A stretch of 64,000 nt of DNA from assembly GCA_002794775.1 (NCBI GenBank), contig NBAY01000028.1, forward strand, positions 62,001 through 126,000. The letters run 5' to 3'. A program made the position numbers and the translations under genes. This document shows positions 31,955 through 44,455 of the stretch, in pieces. Numbering within the stretch: position 1 is the stretch's first letter; the number at the start of each line of letters is the position of its first letter. The DNA is from Porodaedalea pini (Eukaryota; Basidiomycota; Agaricomycetes; Hymenochaetales; Hymenochaetaceae). The notes beneath the pieces were generated by a model that had not been told where the DNA came from, ran no database searches, and saw nothing but the letters and a program-made list of their open reading frames with translations.

Positions 31955-32938
31955 CACCGCTTATTACTGTTCCCATCGACTTCAGCACTGGGTGAATAAT
32001 GACTCCAACACGATCGTCGGTCTTCAGGTCTTCCTTCTCGTCAACGAGCCTATTACCGCAACAATCGCCTACGTTCTCGATAAGAAGGATGGTGAGTCAT
32101 GTATTATCGTGTACGATGTTAGTGGAGGAACTTCTGATGTGTCCCTCCTTTCCGTTGATGACGACATCTTTGAGGTTCTTGCGACTGCCGGGGACACTTA
32201 TCTTACTGGTGAGGATTTTGATGATATCTGACGTCACTGAGTGCTTCGTCAAGCAGTATAATAGAAAGACCGGCAACAATATTATGAACAACCTACGTGC
32301 TATGGACAAGCTCAAACGCAAGGTTGAGAAGGCGAAGCGCATACTCTCCAGCTTACAGCACACCTCCATGAAGTAGAGTTGTTCGAGAACGGAAATGATT
32401 TCCTTAAGTCGCTCGTGAGTGCTAAGTTGGAGGAGCTCAACATTGATCTTTTCCAGAAGACCATGAAGCCCACCGAACAGGTTCTCAAGGACGTCGGAGT
32501 CAAGAAGAAGGGTGAAATCGACAAGTTCGTCCTGTTTGCTGGTATTCCGAAGGCCCAGCTGCTCCTCAAGGAGTACTTCAATGGTAAGGAGCCCTTGATG
32601 GGAATTAATCCTGATGAAGCCGTTGCGTACGGTGCAGACGTCTAAGGTGGCATTATCGCTGGCAAGGGTCCCGACTAAGAAGTCTGAAAAGTACGTGTTC
32701 CATTCATTCGGTTTCTCATATTATTTACACGCTCTTGCAAGTCTTGCATCTCTCTAATTATCTACAAGGCTTACTCACTGTGATCTGGATACTTGGAGAA
32801 ATCAGCACTATAGTTCTCTCGAGAATGAAGGGAACAGCCGAAGCGTACCTTAACGAGAAAGTCATACACGCAGCTGTCACTCTACCACACGTTAATCCAT
32901 ATACGCAAGTCAAAATTATTCAAGAAACTCTTGAGTAG
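31955..32938 (+). pseudogene. Hsp70/Kar2 (BiP) relic, unit 1
   Basis: Plus-strand pieces match the nucleotide-binding and early substrate-binding domains of the ER Hsp70 BiP/Kar2: VNEPITATIAYVLDKKDGES, a damaged phosphate loop YDVSGGTSDVSLLS (normally GGGTFD), EVLATAGDTYLTGEDFD and [17 protein letters not shown], then [13 protein letters not shown]. The piece that belongs before these (GEISTIVLSRMKGTAEAYL) lies after them, at about 32795-32938, so the order is permuted. Frame changes and stops are numerous. Confidence 0.85.
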
Positions 32939-33142
32939 ATGTACAGATGTATTTGTTTGAAATTTATCTACATTATATGACGAGATCGTTGCGATAATGC
33001 TGGAGGAATGCGATGGGTATGAGCAAGAAAAGCATAGAAAAGAAAAGAGGAATAGACGAGAGCGTGGATAGGATGGAAAGTGATCGATAATGAGGACAAA
33101 GTACTGATGTCAAACAGAACTCCCTTGTCGGCACATGACGAT

Positions 33143-35740
33143 CTACACATTATCCGACGAGCGCTTCGAACGCTTCGTTGAGGACGATAGAGGTGCAGGC
33201 GCTACTACAGGATCCTCATCATGAGAACGCTTTTCTCCCCTCGACAACATGTGCTGGCTTGCAGAACTCGCCACTGCTGTCCTAAGCAGCTCCGATGTTC
33301 CACGTGTGCTCTGTAATGGAGTGTGTTCCAAATCATCTATATTCGTCCACTCACAAGGCCGTATCATGCCGGGGATCTGGTCCTTGATACATTCGACTTG
33401 AGGTTCCATGTCAGCCTGAACCACACCCACCGGAGACTGAGTAGATTTGTCTCCGAGTTGGTTTTCGATGATGCCCGAAGGCTTCCCTTCGTCTGGAAGC
33501 TTGTTCAAAGCCTTTTGAAGCAAATCGAGGATTGTATCCAGATCTTTTCGTTTCTCAGACACTTTCAAGTCGTCTGGAATCTGCTGAATTTCACCGGTCT
33601 CGTTATCCGGAAGCTCTGAGACTCGGAAAATAATTCTTCGCAAATCACGGAGAAGCGGAGAGAGGGGTCTGAAATACTCCGGTAGGCAACTGATGATTGT
33701 CCGCTCGAAGTTGTCTGGGAGACGCATCATAACTTGTTTGTTATACGCGACCTGCGTCATCGTTGCTTCGTTACCATCCGCCCCGCAGCACCAAAAGTGG
33801 AGTGCGGAGTCCTTGAAATTATACTCCGATGCAGGACGAGGCTCGTTGTTCGGCCCATTTTGAGTAAGGCAGATCCATATCAGGACATAGAAAGCCGACT
33901 CCACATCATGATAAAAATCATGTTTTTGTGTCGAGCCCTGCAGTATGTCGACGGCCATGAAGGGCAACGTTCCCTACATTCGCTTCATTAGCAAAAAAAT
34001 ATGCAACAATGAGATGAGAAACGGACCGTCCGCTCTGCTTTCGCTGGTGTCAGGCGTGACCGCATTATAGCATAATCAAAGTCGATTAGGAAGCCCCTTC
34101 GAAGTAGCTCGCCCTCAAGCTCGACTAGAATGACGTTGCGTGGACTGATATCGCGATGTACGACATCGCGTTCGAGGAGGTCTTTGATAGCTAGAAGCAA
34201 TACAATATGAACCATACTTATCAGTTAACAACTTGTGAACGAGAGAACAGTTCATACCTTGCATATAGTCCCGGAAAACAGAGACGAGCTCCTTTAACGA
34301 CTTGAAGTCTTCCAGCTTCTTGCCGTACGGCTTCATAAGAAGCCTGTAATGATCACGAATCTCGACCCCAAGAGATTTAACCTTATCCTGTAACTCCTTC
34401 GAGCTTCTGTCGTCTTCAGTGCTGTCATGTACGATCTCGTCCCCTATTTGGAAGTGAACGAGCTGATGGTCTTCGAGTGAGGCGACTCCCTCCACGCCAT
34501 TCACTATAGTGAGCATTGCGTACTCCTTGACGTCCCGACTTTGATCCACCCATTGATCCTTCATAACGAGAAGTTCACCAGCGTCGTCTTCCACAAGAAG
34601 AGCCACCGTTCCCCGGCCGCGGATTACCGGGTCCAAGTGAATTGTTCGATGGATTTTGTATCGCTTGTTGTTGAGCATGACCCAATCCTTGTTGTCTTCA
34701 CGAGTGAAAGATGGATCGAGACCGATGTAGTAATCGTCGCCAACGATAAAACCAAGAATGACGCGCAAGAAATCCAATGGGTTCTCGTGCACATCGAAGT
34801 CGTATGAAACAATGATACCGGAACGATCAAACTTCCACAGACGCATCTTGGTGTCGAGAAGACTAAAGCCTAGGACGAAGCGACGTGCTCGCTGATGACC
34901 GAAACACAGGCGAGCATACTCAATGAAGTCTCCGACAAGGTCTGACAATGAGTAATCAGTATTCGATTTCAACTCGCCTATGGCACAGATGTCGTTCCAA
35001 TAACCAGCCTCCTCTGCATTCGCATGAATGCGAGGAACTACAGCAATGGCCGGTTTCCGCACTGCGCCATAAGACTTCGCGGTTATATTCCTGTATCGCG
35101 TAGAGAATACCCGGTCTCCATCAACCTCCTTCAGTTCTTCGTTCTTGTTAAGGAACAGACGTGCAGAGGCCACCACCTTATTGAGATACGCCGCTACGTT
35201 TTTTTCCACTCCTGGTATATACGTCTTGGGCCAATTCACCCATTTCTTCGTCCTTGGGTTGTAAAGACGGTTTGGCCTAGTACTCAAGAAACTGAGAATA
35301 TTGGCGACGGGCCTCTTTTCTTCTTCCAGAGTGGACGTGGATTCAGTGGTCGCCTTTACAGGAGTTGAGCTACCATCCCGAGCGCGGCGTGGGAGTGGCT
35401 TCTGTGGCCGGGTGGCCCATCTACCATACGTTCCCTCCGCACTATTTCTGAAGGAGTAACGGATCTGCGCCTTCGATGATGCGGTGGCTAGTGAAGACGA
35501 CTCAGGTTGAGCTTTGGTTTCGCGGATCAGACTAGGTTCGGGTTCAACGACGTTGGACTCAGACACAGATAATATCTCTTCATCCTTGCTCTCGACAACG
35601 ATTGACGGACGTGGATCGGCGATGAGCTTGATCGTGTGTTTTGAGTCGCAAAGCTTCTTAAATAAAACGTCTGGGAACTTGTTCTCGACAAGATGACGGT
35701 CATCATACAAAGACAAATCCATAATTTCCTTCCTATCCAA
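33143..35740 (-). CDS. FunK1-type fungal protein kinase, unit 1
   Basis: Exons 35740-34258, 34190-34027 and 33973-33143 join in phase into 825 residues. The catalytic part has HRDISPRN (normally HRDxxxxN), FLIDFDYA (DFD in place of DFG) and GTLPFMAVDIL, then the family-typical DFYHDVESAFYVLIW. This matches the FunK1 (Pkinase_fungal) family that is expanded in mushroom-forming fungi. The N-terminal half has the FunK1 leader (DRHLVENKFPDVLFKKL) and long Ser/Pro linkers; the C terminus is basic (SSSTKRSKRSSDNV), possibly nuclear. Upstream of 35740 the leader seen in unit 2 is broken by a TGA, so translation probably starts at the downstream Met. The substrate is unknown. Confidence 0.85.
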
Positions 35741-36480
35741 AACGTGAATGTCGTCTCACTTTTTGGCATTGATGTCTTTATCCAAATACCTCACGTTGGC
35801 GGAGTTCATGTACACTTTAGGTCTTCGGTGTGGACTCGGATTTATGAGCAGGAAGTACACTGGTGTCCTTCACTTCATCACGAGGTCGTGGAAGCGTTGG
35901 TGGCAGAGAGAAAAACTTCAGAGGGAGTTTGCCGGGTCTAGGTATGGTGAAGTCAGATGAGAACAGGGACGGTACTCGACACGCGGAGTTGGACTTACTT
36001 ATATTAGCGAGGGCCGTGGCTTAAAATGCCAATGGCCACTGTTGCGCCGTGTCATGTTCAAAAACAGGAGGACGAGTCGAAGTGCAAGACCGACTGGACG
36101 TGGCTTGAGATCAAGTTTGGAAGTGGCTCTGAATCTCTAATCGAATTCTCAGATTTTCACGTCTGTCACGTTGCAAAATATTTGTCGCGTCTTGAACACG
36201 TGCGTCTTCCCGTCTTGTCCTTTTCCTTGATCGGAATTCCCTGTCGATACCCTCTCCTGGCCAATATACTAGTCAATCAGCCTTACGCGTTCTACCAGAC
36301 TTACGGTTTCTGAACAACAAGTATTTCAACAGAAATGATGGGGAGACAAACTGTCGTCGATCTAATTGCAGCTGGAGCGTGTCTGCCCGCGGGCAAGTGG
36401 ATTTTATATCAATCACGTTTGGCCTGAACTGTAAAAGTTCGGGCAAGAATGAACTTGCAAAGCACAATACTGGTCAACTC
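35741..36480. other. FunK1 upstream region, unit 1
   Basis: This corresponds to the N-terminal exon and promoter of the unit 2 FunK1 (41220-41790). Recognisable leader pieces (DKDINAKK and then TGA) show that the original start has been lost. No other gene is seen. Confidence 0.5.
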
Positions 36481-36990
36481 AAAAAAGAAAAAGAAAAAGA
36501 AAAAGAAAAAAGAAAAAAAAACTAAGAAACAGTTGGCCCCGTAAATCTATGCATAGAACATGCACTCGTGTTTTCAGGACATCACAATGATCATCTCCTA
36601 CCTTGACCTTTTGTGTTTGATTTCATCCTTGACGTGCCAGTATTCCGCCTGAGATCCATCATTTCATGCACTGTAGCGACAAGCTCGACGATATTGACTA
36701 CACCATTCTTACGAGGAAAAACCTGTCCATCGGTCTTCTTTATGCATAGTTGTTGACTTTCAGTACAATTTCTGCTCAAGGTGCAAGCACAATCCCACCA
36801 AGTGCATTTGCTACAAGTGCTACGCCCATCTTTCGCCGGAGCGTCGCAGGTGCCTCATCAACTGCGAACGTACGTCCTTTCTTCCTTTTCCTCTTCTACT
36901 AAAAAAAAAAAGTCTCGTCTCGTCTGTTTTCTCTAATGTATATGGTATAAATATGGCGTGGTGGAACAGAAAGTTTAGGAGTACATACAA
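36481..36990. other. Linker between tandem units with A-rich tract
   Basis: An AAAAAG-type run occupies 36481-36523. A short piece reads CKHNPTKCICYKCYAHLSPE on the plus strand (about 36781-36840) with a cysteine-rich pattern, possibly an exon of another captured gene. It is absent from the end of unit 2. Confidence 0.4.
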
Positions 36991-37154
36991 TGAATAAGCC
37001 GAGTGCAGTTCATCTAGAAAGAGTGTCAACAGATAAGATGAGACGATCTGCATTTATCTGTTGGGACCTTAGATTATAGACTTAGACGTAGTACCGAGAC
37101 GCATCATCGCCTCTTACATCCTTTCCACCACTACCACCTGCACCTCTAGAGACC

Positions 37155-38230
37155 GCTAAGGCCTATCTCGGCAAGAAGGTCACTCACCGCTTGTCACTGT
37201 TTCCACCGACTTCAACGATGCTCAGCATCGGGCGAATAATGCCTCCAGCACGATCGTCAGTCTTCAGGTCTTCCTTCTCGTCAACGAGCCTATTACCGCA
37301 ACAATCGCCTACGTTCTCGATAAGAAGGATAGTGAGTCATGTATTATCGTGTACAATCTTGATGGAGGAATTTTTTATGTGTCCCTCCTTTCTGTTGATG
37401 ACGACATCTTCGAGGTTCTTGCGACTGCCGGGGACACTTATCTTGGTGGTGAGGAGTTTGATGATATTTGACGTCGCTGAGTGCTTCGTCACGCAGTACA
37501 ACAGGAAGACCGGCACCAACATTACGAGCAACCTATGTGCTATGGACAAGCTCAAACGCAAGGTTGAGAAGGCGAAGCGCATACTCTCCAGCTTGCAGGA
37601 CACCTGTCATGAAGTAGAGTTGTTCGAGAACGGCAATGACTTCTCTAAGTCGCTCGTGAGTGGTAAGTTGGAGAGTTCAACATTGTTCTTTTCCAGAAGA
37701 CCATGAAGCCCACCGAACGGGTTCTCAAGGACGTCGGAGTCAAGAAGAAGGGTGAAATTGAGAAATTCGTCCTGTTTGCTGGTTTTACGCGTATTCCGAA
37801 GGCCCAGCTGCTCCTCAAGGAGTACTTCAGTGGCAAGGAGCCCTTGATGGGAATTAATCCTGATGAAGCCGTTGCGTACGGTGCAGACGTCCAAGGTGGC
37901 ATTCTCGCTGGCAAGGGTCCCGACTAAGAAGTCTGAAAAGTACGCGTTCCATTCATTCAGCTTCTCATATTATTTACACGCTCTTGCAGATTCTCGGCCG
38001 CAGTCGACAATCAGCACGCAAAAGTGCAAGTCTTGCATCTCTCTAATTATCATCTATAAGGCTTGCTCATTCTGGACACTTGGAGAAATCAGCACTATAG
38101 TTCTCTCGAGAATGAAGGGAAAAGCCGAAGCGTACCTTAGTGAGAAAGTCATACACGCAGTTGTCACTGTACCATATGTTAGTCCGGATACGCAAGTCAA
38201 AATTATTCAAGAAACTCCTGAGAAGATGTA
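37155..38230 (+). pseudogene. Hsp70/Kar2 (BiP) relic, unit 2
   Basis: It has the same permuted order as in unit 1. EVLATAGDTYLGGEEFDDI is better preserved here, and [17 protein letters not shown] continues through [15 protein letters not shown] to [11 protein letters not shown], followed downstream by GEISTIVLSRMKGKAEAYL. Shared rearrangement means the permutation predates the tandem duplication. Confidence 0.85.
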
Positions 38231-38429
38231 CAGATGCATTTGTTTGAAATTGATCTATGTTATATGATGAGACCGTTGCGATAATGCTGGAGGAATGCGA
38301 TGGATATGAGCAAGAAAAGCATAGAAAAGAAAAGAGAAATAGGCGAGAGCGTGGATAGGATGGAAAGTTAGCGATAATGAAGACAAAGTACTGTTGTCAA
38401 ATAGAAGTCCCTTGGTATTATATGACGAT

Positions 38430-41219
38430 CTACTCATCATCCAACGAGCGTCTCGGACGCTTCGGCGACGACGTAAGAGGTGCAGACGTTGCCGCCGTTT
38501 CTTCACCATGCGATCGTTTTTCTCCTCTTGATGCCATCATTTGACTCACAGAATTCGTCACTGCTGTCCTAAGCAGCTCAGATGTTCCGCCTGTGCGCTC
38601 AACTAGAGTACTAGTGTGTTTTGAGCCGGTCATATTCGTCCAGTCACAAGGCCGTATCATGCCGGGGATCTGGTCCTTGATACATTCGACTTGAGGTTCC
38701 ATGTCAGCCTGAACCACACCGACCGTAGACTGAGTAGATTTGTCTCCGAGTTGGTTGTCGATGATACCCGAAGGCTTCCCTTCGTCTGGAAGCTTGTTAA
38801 AAGCCTTTCGAAGCAAATCGAGGATTGTATCCAGATCTTTTCGTTTCTCAGACACTTTCAAATCGTCTGGAATCTGCTGAATTTCACCGGTCTCGTTATC
38901 CGGAAGCTCTGAGACTCGGAAAATAATTCTTCGCAAATCACGAAGAAGCGGAGAGAGGGGTTTGAAATACTCTGGAAGGCAGCTGATGATTTGTTCCTCG
39001 AAATAGCTGGCGTTTTCCATCATAGCTAGTTTGCTATGCGCGACCTGCGTCATTGATCTTTCGTTACCATCCCCCGCGCAGCACCAAAAGTGGAGCGCGG
39101 AGTCCTTGAAATTATACTCCGATGCAGGACGAGGCTCGTTGTTCGGCCCATTTTGAGTAAGGCAGATCCATATCAGGACATAGAAAGCCGACTCCACATC
39201 ATGATAAAAGTCATGTTGAACCTTCTTGCCCCTCAGTATATCAATGGCCATGAAGGGCAGCGTTCCCTACTTTCGCTTCGTTAGCAAAAAATATGCAACA
39301 ATTGAGATGAGAAACGAACCGTCCGCTCTGCTTTCGCTGGTGTCAGGCGTGACCGCATTATAGCATAATCGAAGTCGATTAGGAAGCCCCTTCGAAGTAG
39401 CTCGTCCTTAAGCTCGACTAAAATGACGTTGCGTGGACTGATATCGCGATGTACGACATCGCGTTCGAGGAGGTCTTTGATAACTAGAACGAGTACAACA
39501 TGAGTCATATTAATCATAAACAACTGTGGACGAATTAACACTTCATACCTTGCATATAGTCCCGGAAAACTGAGACGAGCTCCTTTAACGACTTGAAGTC
39601 TTCCAGCTTCTTGCCGTACGGCTTCATAAGAAGCCTATAATGATCACGAATCTCGACCCAAGAGATTTAGCCTTATCCTGTAACTCCTTCGAGCTTCTGT
39701 CGTCTTCAGTGCTGTCACGTACGATCTCGTCCCCTATTTTGAAGTGAACGAGCTGATAGTCTTCGAGTGAGGCGACTCCCTTCACGCCATTCACTATAGT
39801 GAGCATTGCGTACTCCTTGACGTCCCGACTTTGATCCACCCATTGATCCTTCATAACGAGAAGTTCACCAGCGTCGTCTTCCACAAGAAGAGCCACCGTT
39901 CCCCGGCCGCGGATTACCGGGTCCAAGTGAATTGTTCGATGATTTTGTATCGCTTGTTGTTGAGCATGACCCAATCCTTGTTGTCTTCACGAGTGAAAGA
40001 TGGATCGAGACCAATGTAGTAATCGTCGCCGACGATAAAACCAAGAATGACGCGCAAGAAATCCAATGGGTTCTCGTGCACATCGAAGTCGTATGAAACA
40101 ATGATGACCGGAACGATCAAACTTCCACAGACGCATCTTGGTGTCGAGGAGACTAAAGCCTAGGACGAAGCGACGTGATGGTTGATGACCGAAACACAGG
40201 CGAGCATACTCAACGAGGTCTCCGACAAGGTCTGACAATGGGTAATCGGTTTTCGATTTCAACTCGCCAATGGCATAGATGTCGTTCCAAAACCCGGACT
40301 GCGGTGCTTTCGCATGGATGCGGGGCACTAGGACGATGTCTGGTTTCCGCACTGCACCACTAGACTTCACGGGAGTATTCCTGTACCGTGCAGGAGAACA
40401 CCCGATCGTCATCGACTTCCTTCATTTTTTTCTTATCGTTAAGGAACAGGCGTGCAGCGGTCACAATCTCGTTGAGACAGGTCCGCGACGTTTTCCTCTG
40501 CTCCTTGTAGACACGTCTTGGGCCAATTCACCCATTTCTTCGCATTCGAGTCGTAAAGACGACGGCACCCAGCACTCAAGGATTTGAGAATATCAGCGAC
40601 GGGTCCTGTTTCTTGTTTGGGAATAGGGGAGGACTCAATAGAGGTAGAGTTGCGACTGTGGGTACAACGAGGGAGCTGTTTCTGTGGCCGAATGACTCGT
40701 TCACCAGACGTTTCCTTCCCAGAGGAATGATGTATCTGTGCCTTCGATGGTTCGGCGGCTCGAGAAGACGACTCGGTTTCGTGGGCCTGATGAGGTTCAG
40801 GCTCAATGACGCTGACCTCAGATCCGGTTGACAATTCTTCGCCCGCCCCCTCGACAACTAATGGCGGATGTGGATCGGCGACGAGTTTGGCCGCGTCTTT
40901 CGGGTCGCAGAACTTCTTAAACAAAACGTCTGGGAACTTGTTCTTGACAAGATGACGGTCATCATAGAAAGTCGCGTCCATAACTTCCTTCTTGAGGGAG
41001 GCGTGGATGTCGTCCTTCTTTTCGGCTTTGATGTCCTTATCCAAGTGGCCCGCACTGGCGGAATACGTGTGCACCTTATGTCTTTGGGGTGTGTAGTCGG
41101 AATTATAAACAGCAACTTCGCTCTTGGCCTTCGCTCCGTTACGAGGTCGCGGAGTCGTCGGTGGTAGAGAAGAAAGCTCGCAGGGGGGAAGCTCGTCGGG
41201 TCTAGAGGATTCAGGCATG
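38430..41219 (-). pseudogene. FunK1-type kinase, unit 2 (frameshifted)
   Basis: The N-terminal leader is complete here (start at 41219, MPESSRPDELPPCELSSLPP), and the C-lobe exon (39257-38430) is open. The frame shifts at least four times relative to unit 1: after the GAEENVA segment, at RLWKFDRSG, in a run before RTIHLDPVI, and in KSLGSRF. HRDISPRN, FLIDFDYA and FYHDVESAFYVLIW are retained. It is most simply a pseudogene, the older or less constrained tandem copy. Confidence 0.85.
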
Positions 41220-41789
41220 GTGAAGTTAGACGGCAACAGGGACGGGCAGATGATGAAAAGAAAGAGGATATTCGACAAGTGAGGGGAAAGCATGTTGGAC
41301 TTACTTATATTAGCGAGGACCGTGGCTTGAAGTGCCAGTGTTGTGTTGAAAGACAGGAGGATGAGTTGAGGTGCAAGACCGACTGGACGTGGCTTGAGAT
41401 CAAGTTTGGAAGTGGCAAGGCTGTGCCCTGATCAGATTTTTAGATTTCACGACTGTCACGTTGTTATTTGTCGCGTCTCGAACACGTGTATCTTCCCGTC
41501 TTGTCCTTTTCCTTGATCCGAATGGGGAAAGATTCCCTATGGCGCATCGATGCAGGCCTGAGCTTGCCACCGGCAATATTATTATTAATATGCCACTGCC
41601 AGAGAGCACCGCTAATTCAGGCCACTTTTGAGTCAGCCTTACGCGTTCTGCCAGACTTACGGTTGCGAAAGGTTTCGAAACAACAAATATTGCAACAGAA
41701 ACGGCAGGCCTAGGGAGACAATCGGACGATTATCCAATTGTAGTTGGAGCATCTCTCCCTATGGGCAAGTAAGTTTTTATATCAATCAC

Positions 41790-42500
41790 TTGAACTCTTA
41801 CTCCCATCATCCCCATCGTGGGAAAGTCGCTCTGAGACCTTGTCCCGTCGACGACGAGCGATCCCTCCATGCACTCTCATCGAACCATCCGCCGCTTTAA
41901 CCGTGTCCTTGACCGCATCGCATCCGCGGTCTTGGCCCTCAGATCGTTCTTGGCATCACCGCTGTGCTGCCCAATTACCTTTTACCGCCCTCCGCCCTGT
42001 CGCCGACGCCATAGCCGTCGCCGGGTGAGGAAATCCTCCTTTTCGACCCCTGCCATGCCTCCTGCCACTGGCATCGTATCATCAGTATCGTCTTCGCCAG
42101 CTTCATCTGTCGAAATCATCACATCACCGCCGGTCGCCCCTTTCAACCCCTATCTCGAACACGAGCTTCAACGCTTACGTGACTTCGCTTACGCACACAA
42201 CAACAACTTGCCTGAATTACCCAGGCGCCCCCTTCCCAGGGACCCCAGTATCGCGCGCGGACATCTTAATCCATCCGCAGTTCCATATGTTCCGCGCACC
42301 CATGTACCCCATCCTCGCCCACCCATCCGAAACCCATTGGAGGACTCTTTAGATTTCTGGCTCTCCTTCCCCTCATCGCATTAGTTGCCTTGACATGGGC
42401 ACTAGTTTACACTCGTTTAGCTTGTTTTTTTTTGTATTCTCTGTTTCCGGCAGTCAGCTCGCCACTTTGTGAGGGTAAGAGCGTAGGGTAGAAATTATAA
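41790..42500 (+). mobile_element. 711-bp insertion with 12-bp target duplication
   Basis: TATATCAATCAC occurs at 41778-41789 and again at 42501-42512, whereas unit 1 has it once (near 36406-36418) with continuous flanks. The insert has no inverted ends. A long, variable-length duplication suggests LINE-type (target-primed) insertion of a transcript, but there is no clear poly(A) tail. Confidence 0.6.
41869..42384 (+). CDS. Unknown Pro-rich ORF in the 711-bp insertion
   Basis: This is an open frame of 171 codons (a later Met at 42055 would give 110). The first part is Arg-rich. From MPPATGIVSSVSSS on it becomes Ser/Pro-rich, with one ordered-looking piece, FNPYLEHELQRLRDFAYAHN. No family is recognised. 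It could be a retrocopied piece of a host exon. Confidence 0.35.
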   Translation: MHSHRTIRRFNRVLDRIASAVLALRSFLASPLCCPITFYRPPPCRRRHSRRRVRKSSFSTPAMPPATGIVSSVSSSPASSVEIITSPPVAPFNPYLEHELQRLRDFAYAHNNNLPELPRRPLPRDPSIARGHLNPSAVPYVPRTHVPHPRPPIRNPLEDSLDFWLSFPSSH

Positions 42501-42549
42501 TATATCAATCACGTGTTGGTCTGAACTGCAAAATTTCTGGCAAGTGTTA

Positions 42550-42946
42550 CAGCCATTTTCATAAGTCCTGCAACACGTGCATGTCACATGAAGTGAGCCG
42601 CGTCAGAGCCAAAATGTCGAAAAATTAGAATGAATGCCTATTTTCTCTGTGAATTCTGCACAGTACCTGCTCATTAAGTACTCAAAAAAAAGGCATGGTT
42701 CTCAGGAGAAGAAATATGTAAAATAGGGGGCAATACATTGACTGTGTAGGTGGGTGGAGATCAAACAAGTGCAGCTGGTCTATTCTCTCACCCATTTCCA
42801 CTGAGATTCAAAAATTATGGCTCCCCTACATCTATCTATAAAATTCTTTCCCATGACTGTAAATTAAGTATATGACTATACCAACAGCTCCTGCAAGTCT
42901 GAAGCCAATCCATACAGTATTCATGGTGCAGCAGCAAGGTTTGTGT
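42550..42946 (+). repeat. Tc1/mariner TIR at the inner end of the right arm
   Basis: It begins CAGCCATTTTCATAAG after TA (42548-42549) and is the mirror image of 31387-31783. Confidence 0.9.
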
Positions 42947-43174
42947 TCCACTTCAAGCTCTTTCCACCTTCCTCTTCTCACAACAGGTCTTGCAGCATGG
43001 GCAAGAAGACTGCTAAGATTATGATTCTTTTTGTGTAATTATCAGACACATAAAAGCCATCTTCCCTGCAAGTTTCCTGTCCATTCACTTTGTGCTTCAA
43101 CTGCTATGCTCAAATTTCTGTGCATACTACCAACACCTGTGAGCACATGAGCACGTGTTAGCCAAGCCACCGCC

Positions 43175-44409
43175 ATGCAAACACGAAAGCCAACACTCTA
43201 CTTCCTCCTCCTCTCAGGTCGTTCCATGATGGTTTCAGGCAAGGCACTCTCAGATGATGCAAGACACATCATATTCAGACTGTATCAGTCACGACTCTTC
43301 ACCGTGCATGGCCTGGCCAGGGTAATAGATATCCATCGAGCAACAATCCACCAAACTGTTGCTCAACATGAGCGCATGGGGCATTTCTGACAGGAGGGCA
43401 CAAGGACCAGAAGACCAAGGTTGCTTGATTATGCAGATACACAGGTGAGTGCATTTTTTGAATTGTAATGACTCGCTGCGGCTAACTGAACTATAGTATC
43501 TCTTGAGCACGATAGAGCATCGCAAGGACCAGTACTTAGACAAGGTGAGGGAGGAGCTGGAAAGGGTAACAGGCAAGAAGGTTTTGGACACTACAGTATG
43601 GAGGTCTCTGTGCCGGGCTGGGTTCACTCTGAAGACGGTGCGGTGATGCTTATGGCTTTGCATCAGCAAACTTACTCTGCTCAAGATATTGAAAAGGGCA
43701 CTTGAACACAGCGAGTCTGCTCAGCTCTGGTACACATTGAGAATGGGATCTCAATATGAGGCAGAACAGCTCGTCTTTGTTGACGAGAGCACATGCGACC
43801 GATGTACCTTCTTGAGGAAGAAAGCATGGGCTTTGCAGGGTTATCAGGCATGTCGGAAAGTGATCTTTACACGGGGAAAAAGGTGCGATGCTTACCTTTA
43901 TGACTGCAGATCTGACTGCTTACCTCTTCTAGGTATTCAATCTTGCCCGCAATCACTTTGACTGGCATGCTTGACTGTACAATACTGGAAGGATCCTTCA
44001 ATGCCACCTCCTTCTCTGCATTTATCAGGGATCTCTTAGACCACATGCAACCTTGGCTGGCCCAAAACTCTGTCGTGATGATGGACAACTGCACAATCCA
44101 CAAGTCACTGGAAATCCGCGAACTCATTGAGTCAAGGTCCATCTATTTTGACCTGTCATGCTGTGACGCAGGGCTCTTACTGATCTGACTCTGCACAGGG
44201 GCATGAAGCTGGAATTTCTCCCCGCATATTCTCTGGACTTCAACCCAATCGAGCTGGCATTCTCTCTGCTGAAATCTCAACTTTGTCAGGTCAAATTCAG
44301 TGATGAGGAAACAGACACTTTGGTATTCGCAAAGCTTTATGGTGAAACCATGTCTATCAGTGCTGTGGACTGTCGTGCTTTCCATCATCATTGCAGTTAT
44401 CTCTGTTAG
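43175..44409 (+). pseudogene. Tc1/mariner DDE transposase (right arm)
   Basis: This is the mirror of 29925-31159. It carries an additional TGA after ERMGHF (43388-43390), where the left copy has Arg, besides the shared TGA after LKTVR. The acidic residues are VFVDES, VVMMDNCTIH and DFNPIELAF, so the DDE core is still recognisable. Confidence 0.85.
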
Positions 44410-44455
44410 TGTCGGGTTTCTTCATTGAGTGGATACAGGCTTCCTTGTCACTGTC

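Larger units (their letters stand above)
31786..36990 (+). repeat. Tandem unit 1 (Kar2 relic plus FunK1)
   Basis: This is a direct repeat of 36991-42547, with offset about 5.2 kb and roughly 90 percent identity. Both units start with GAATAAGCCGAGTGCAG and share the Kar2 relic, the FunK1 gene and its upstream flank up to TATATCAATCAC. Unit 1 has an extra 0.5-kb linker (36480-36990) containing an A-rich tract. Confidence 0.85.
36991..42547 (+). repeat. Tandem unit 2 (Kar2 relic plus FunK1, with insertion)
   Basis: This is the second direct copy of the 5.2-kb unit, ending at the TA of the right-arm Tc1/mariner TIR. It carries the 711-bp insertion at 41790-42500. Confidence 0.85.
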
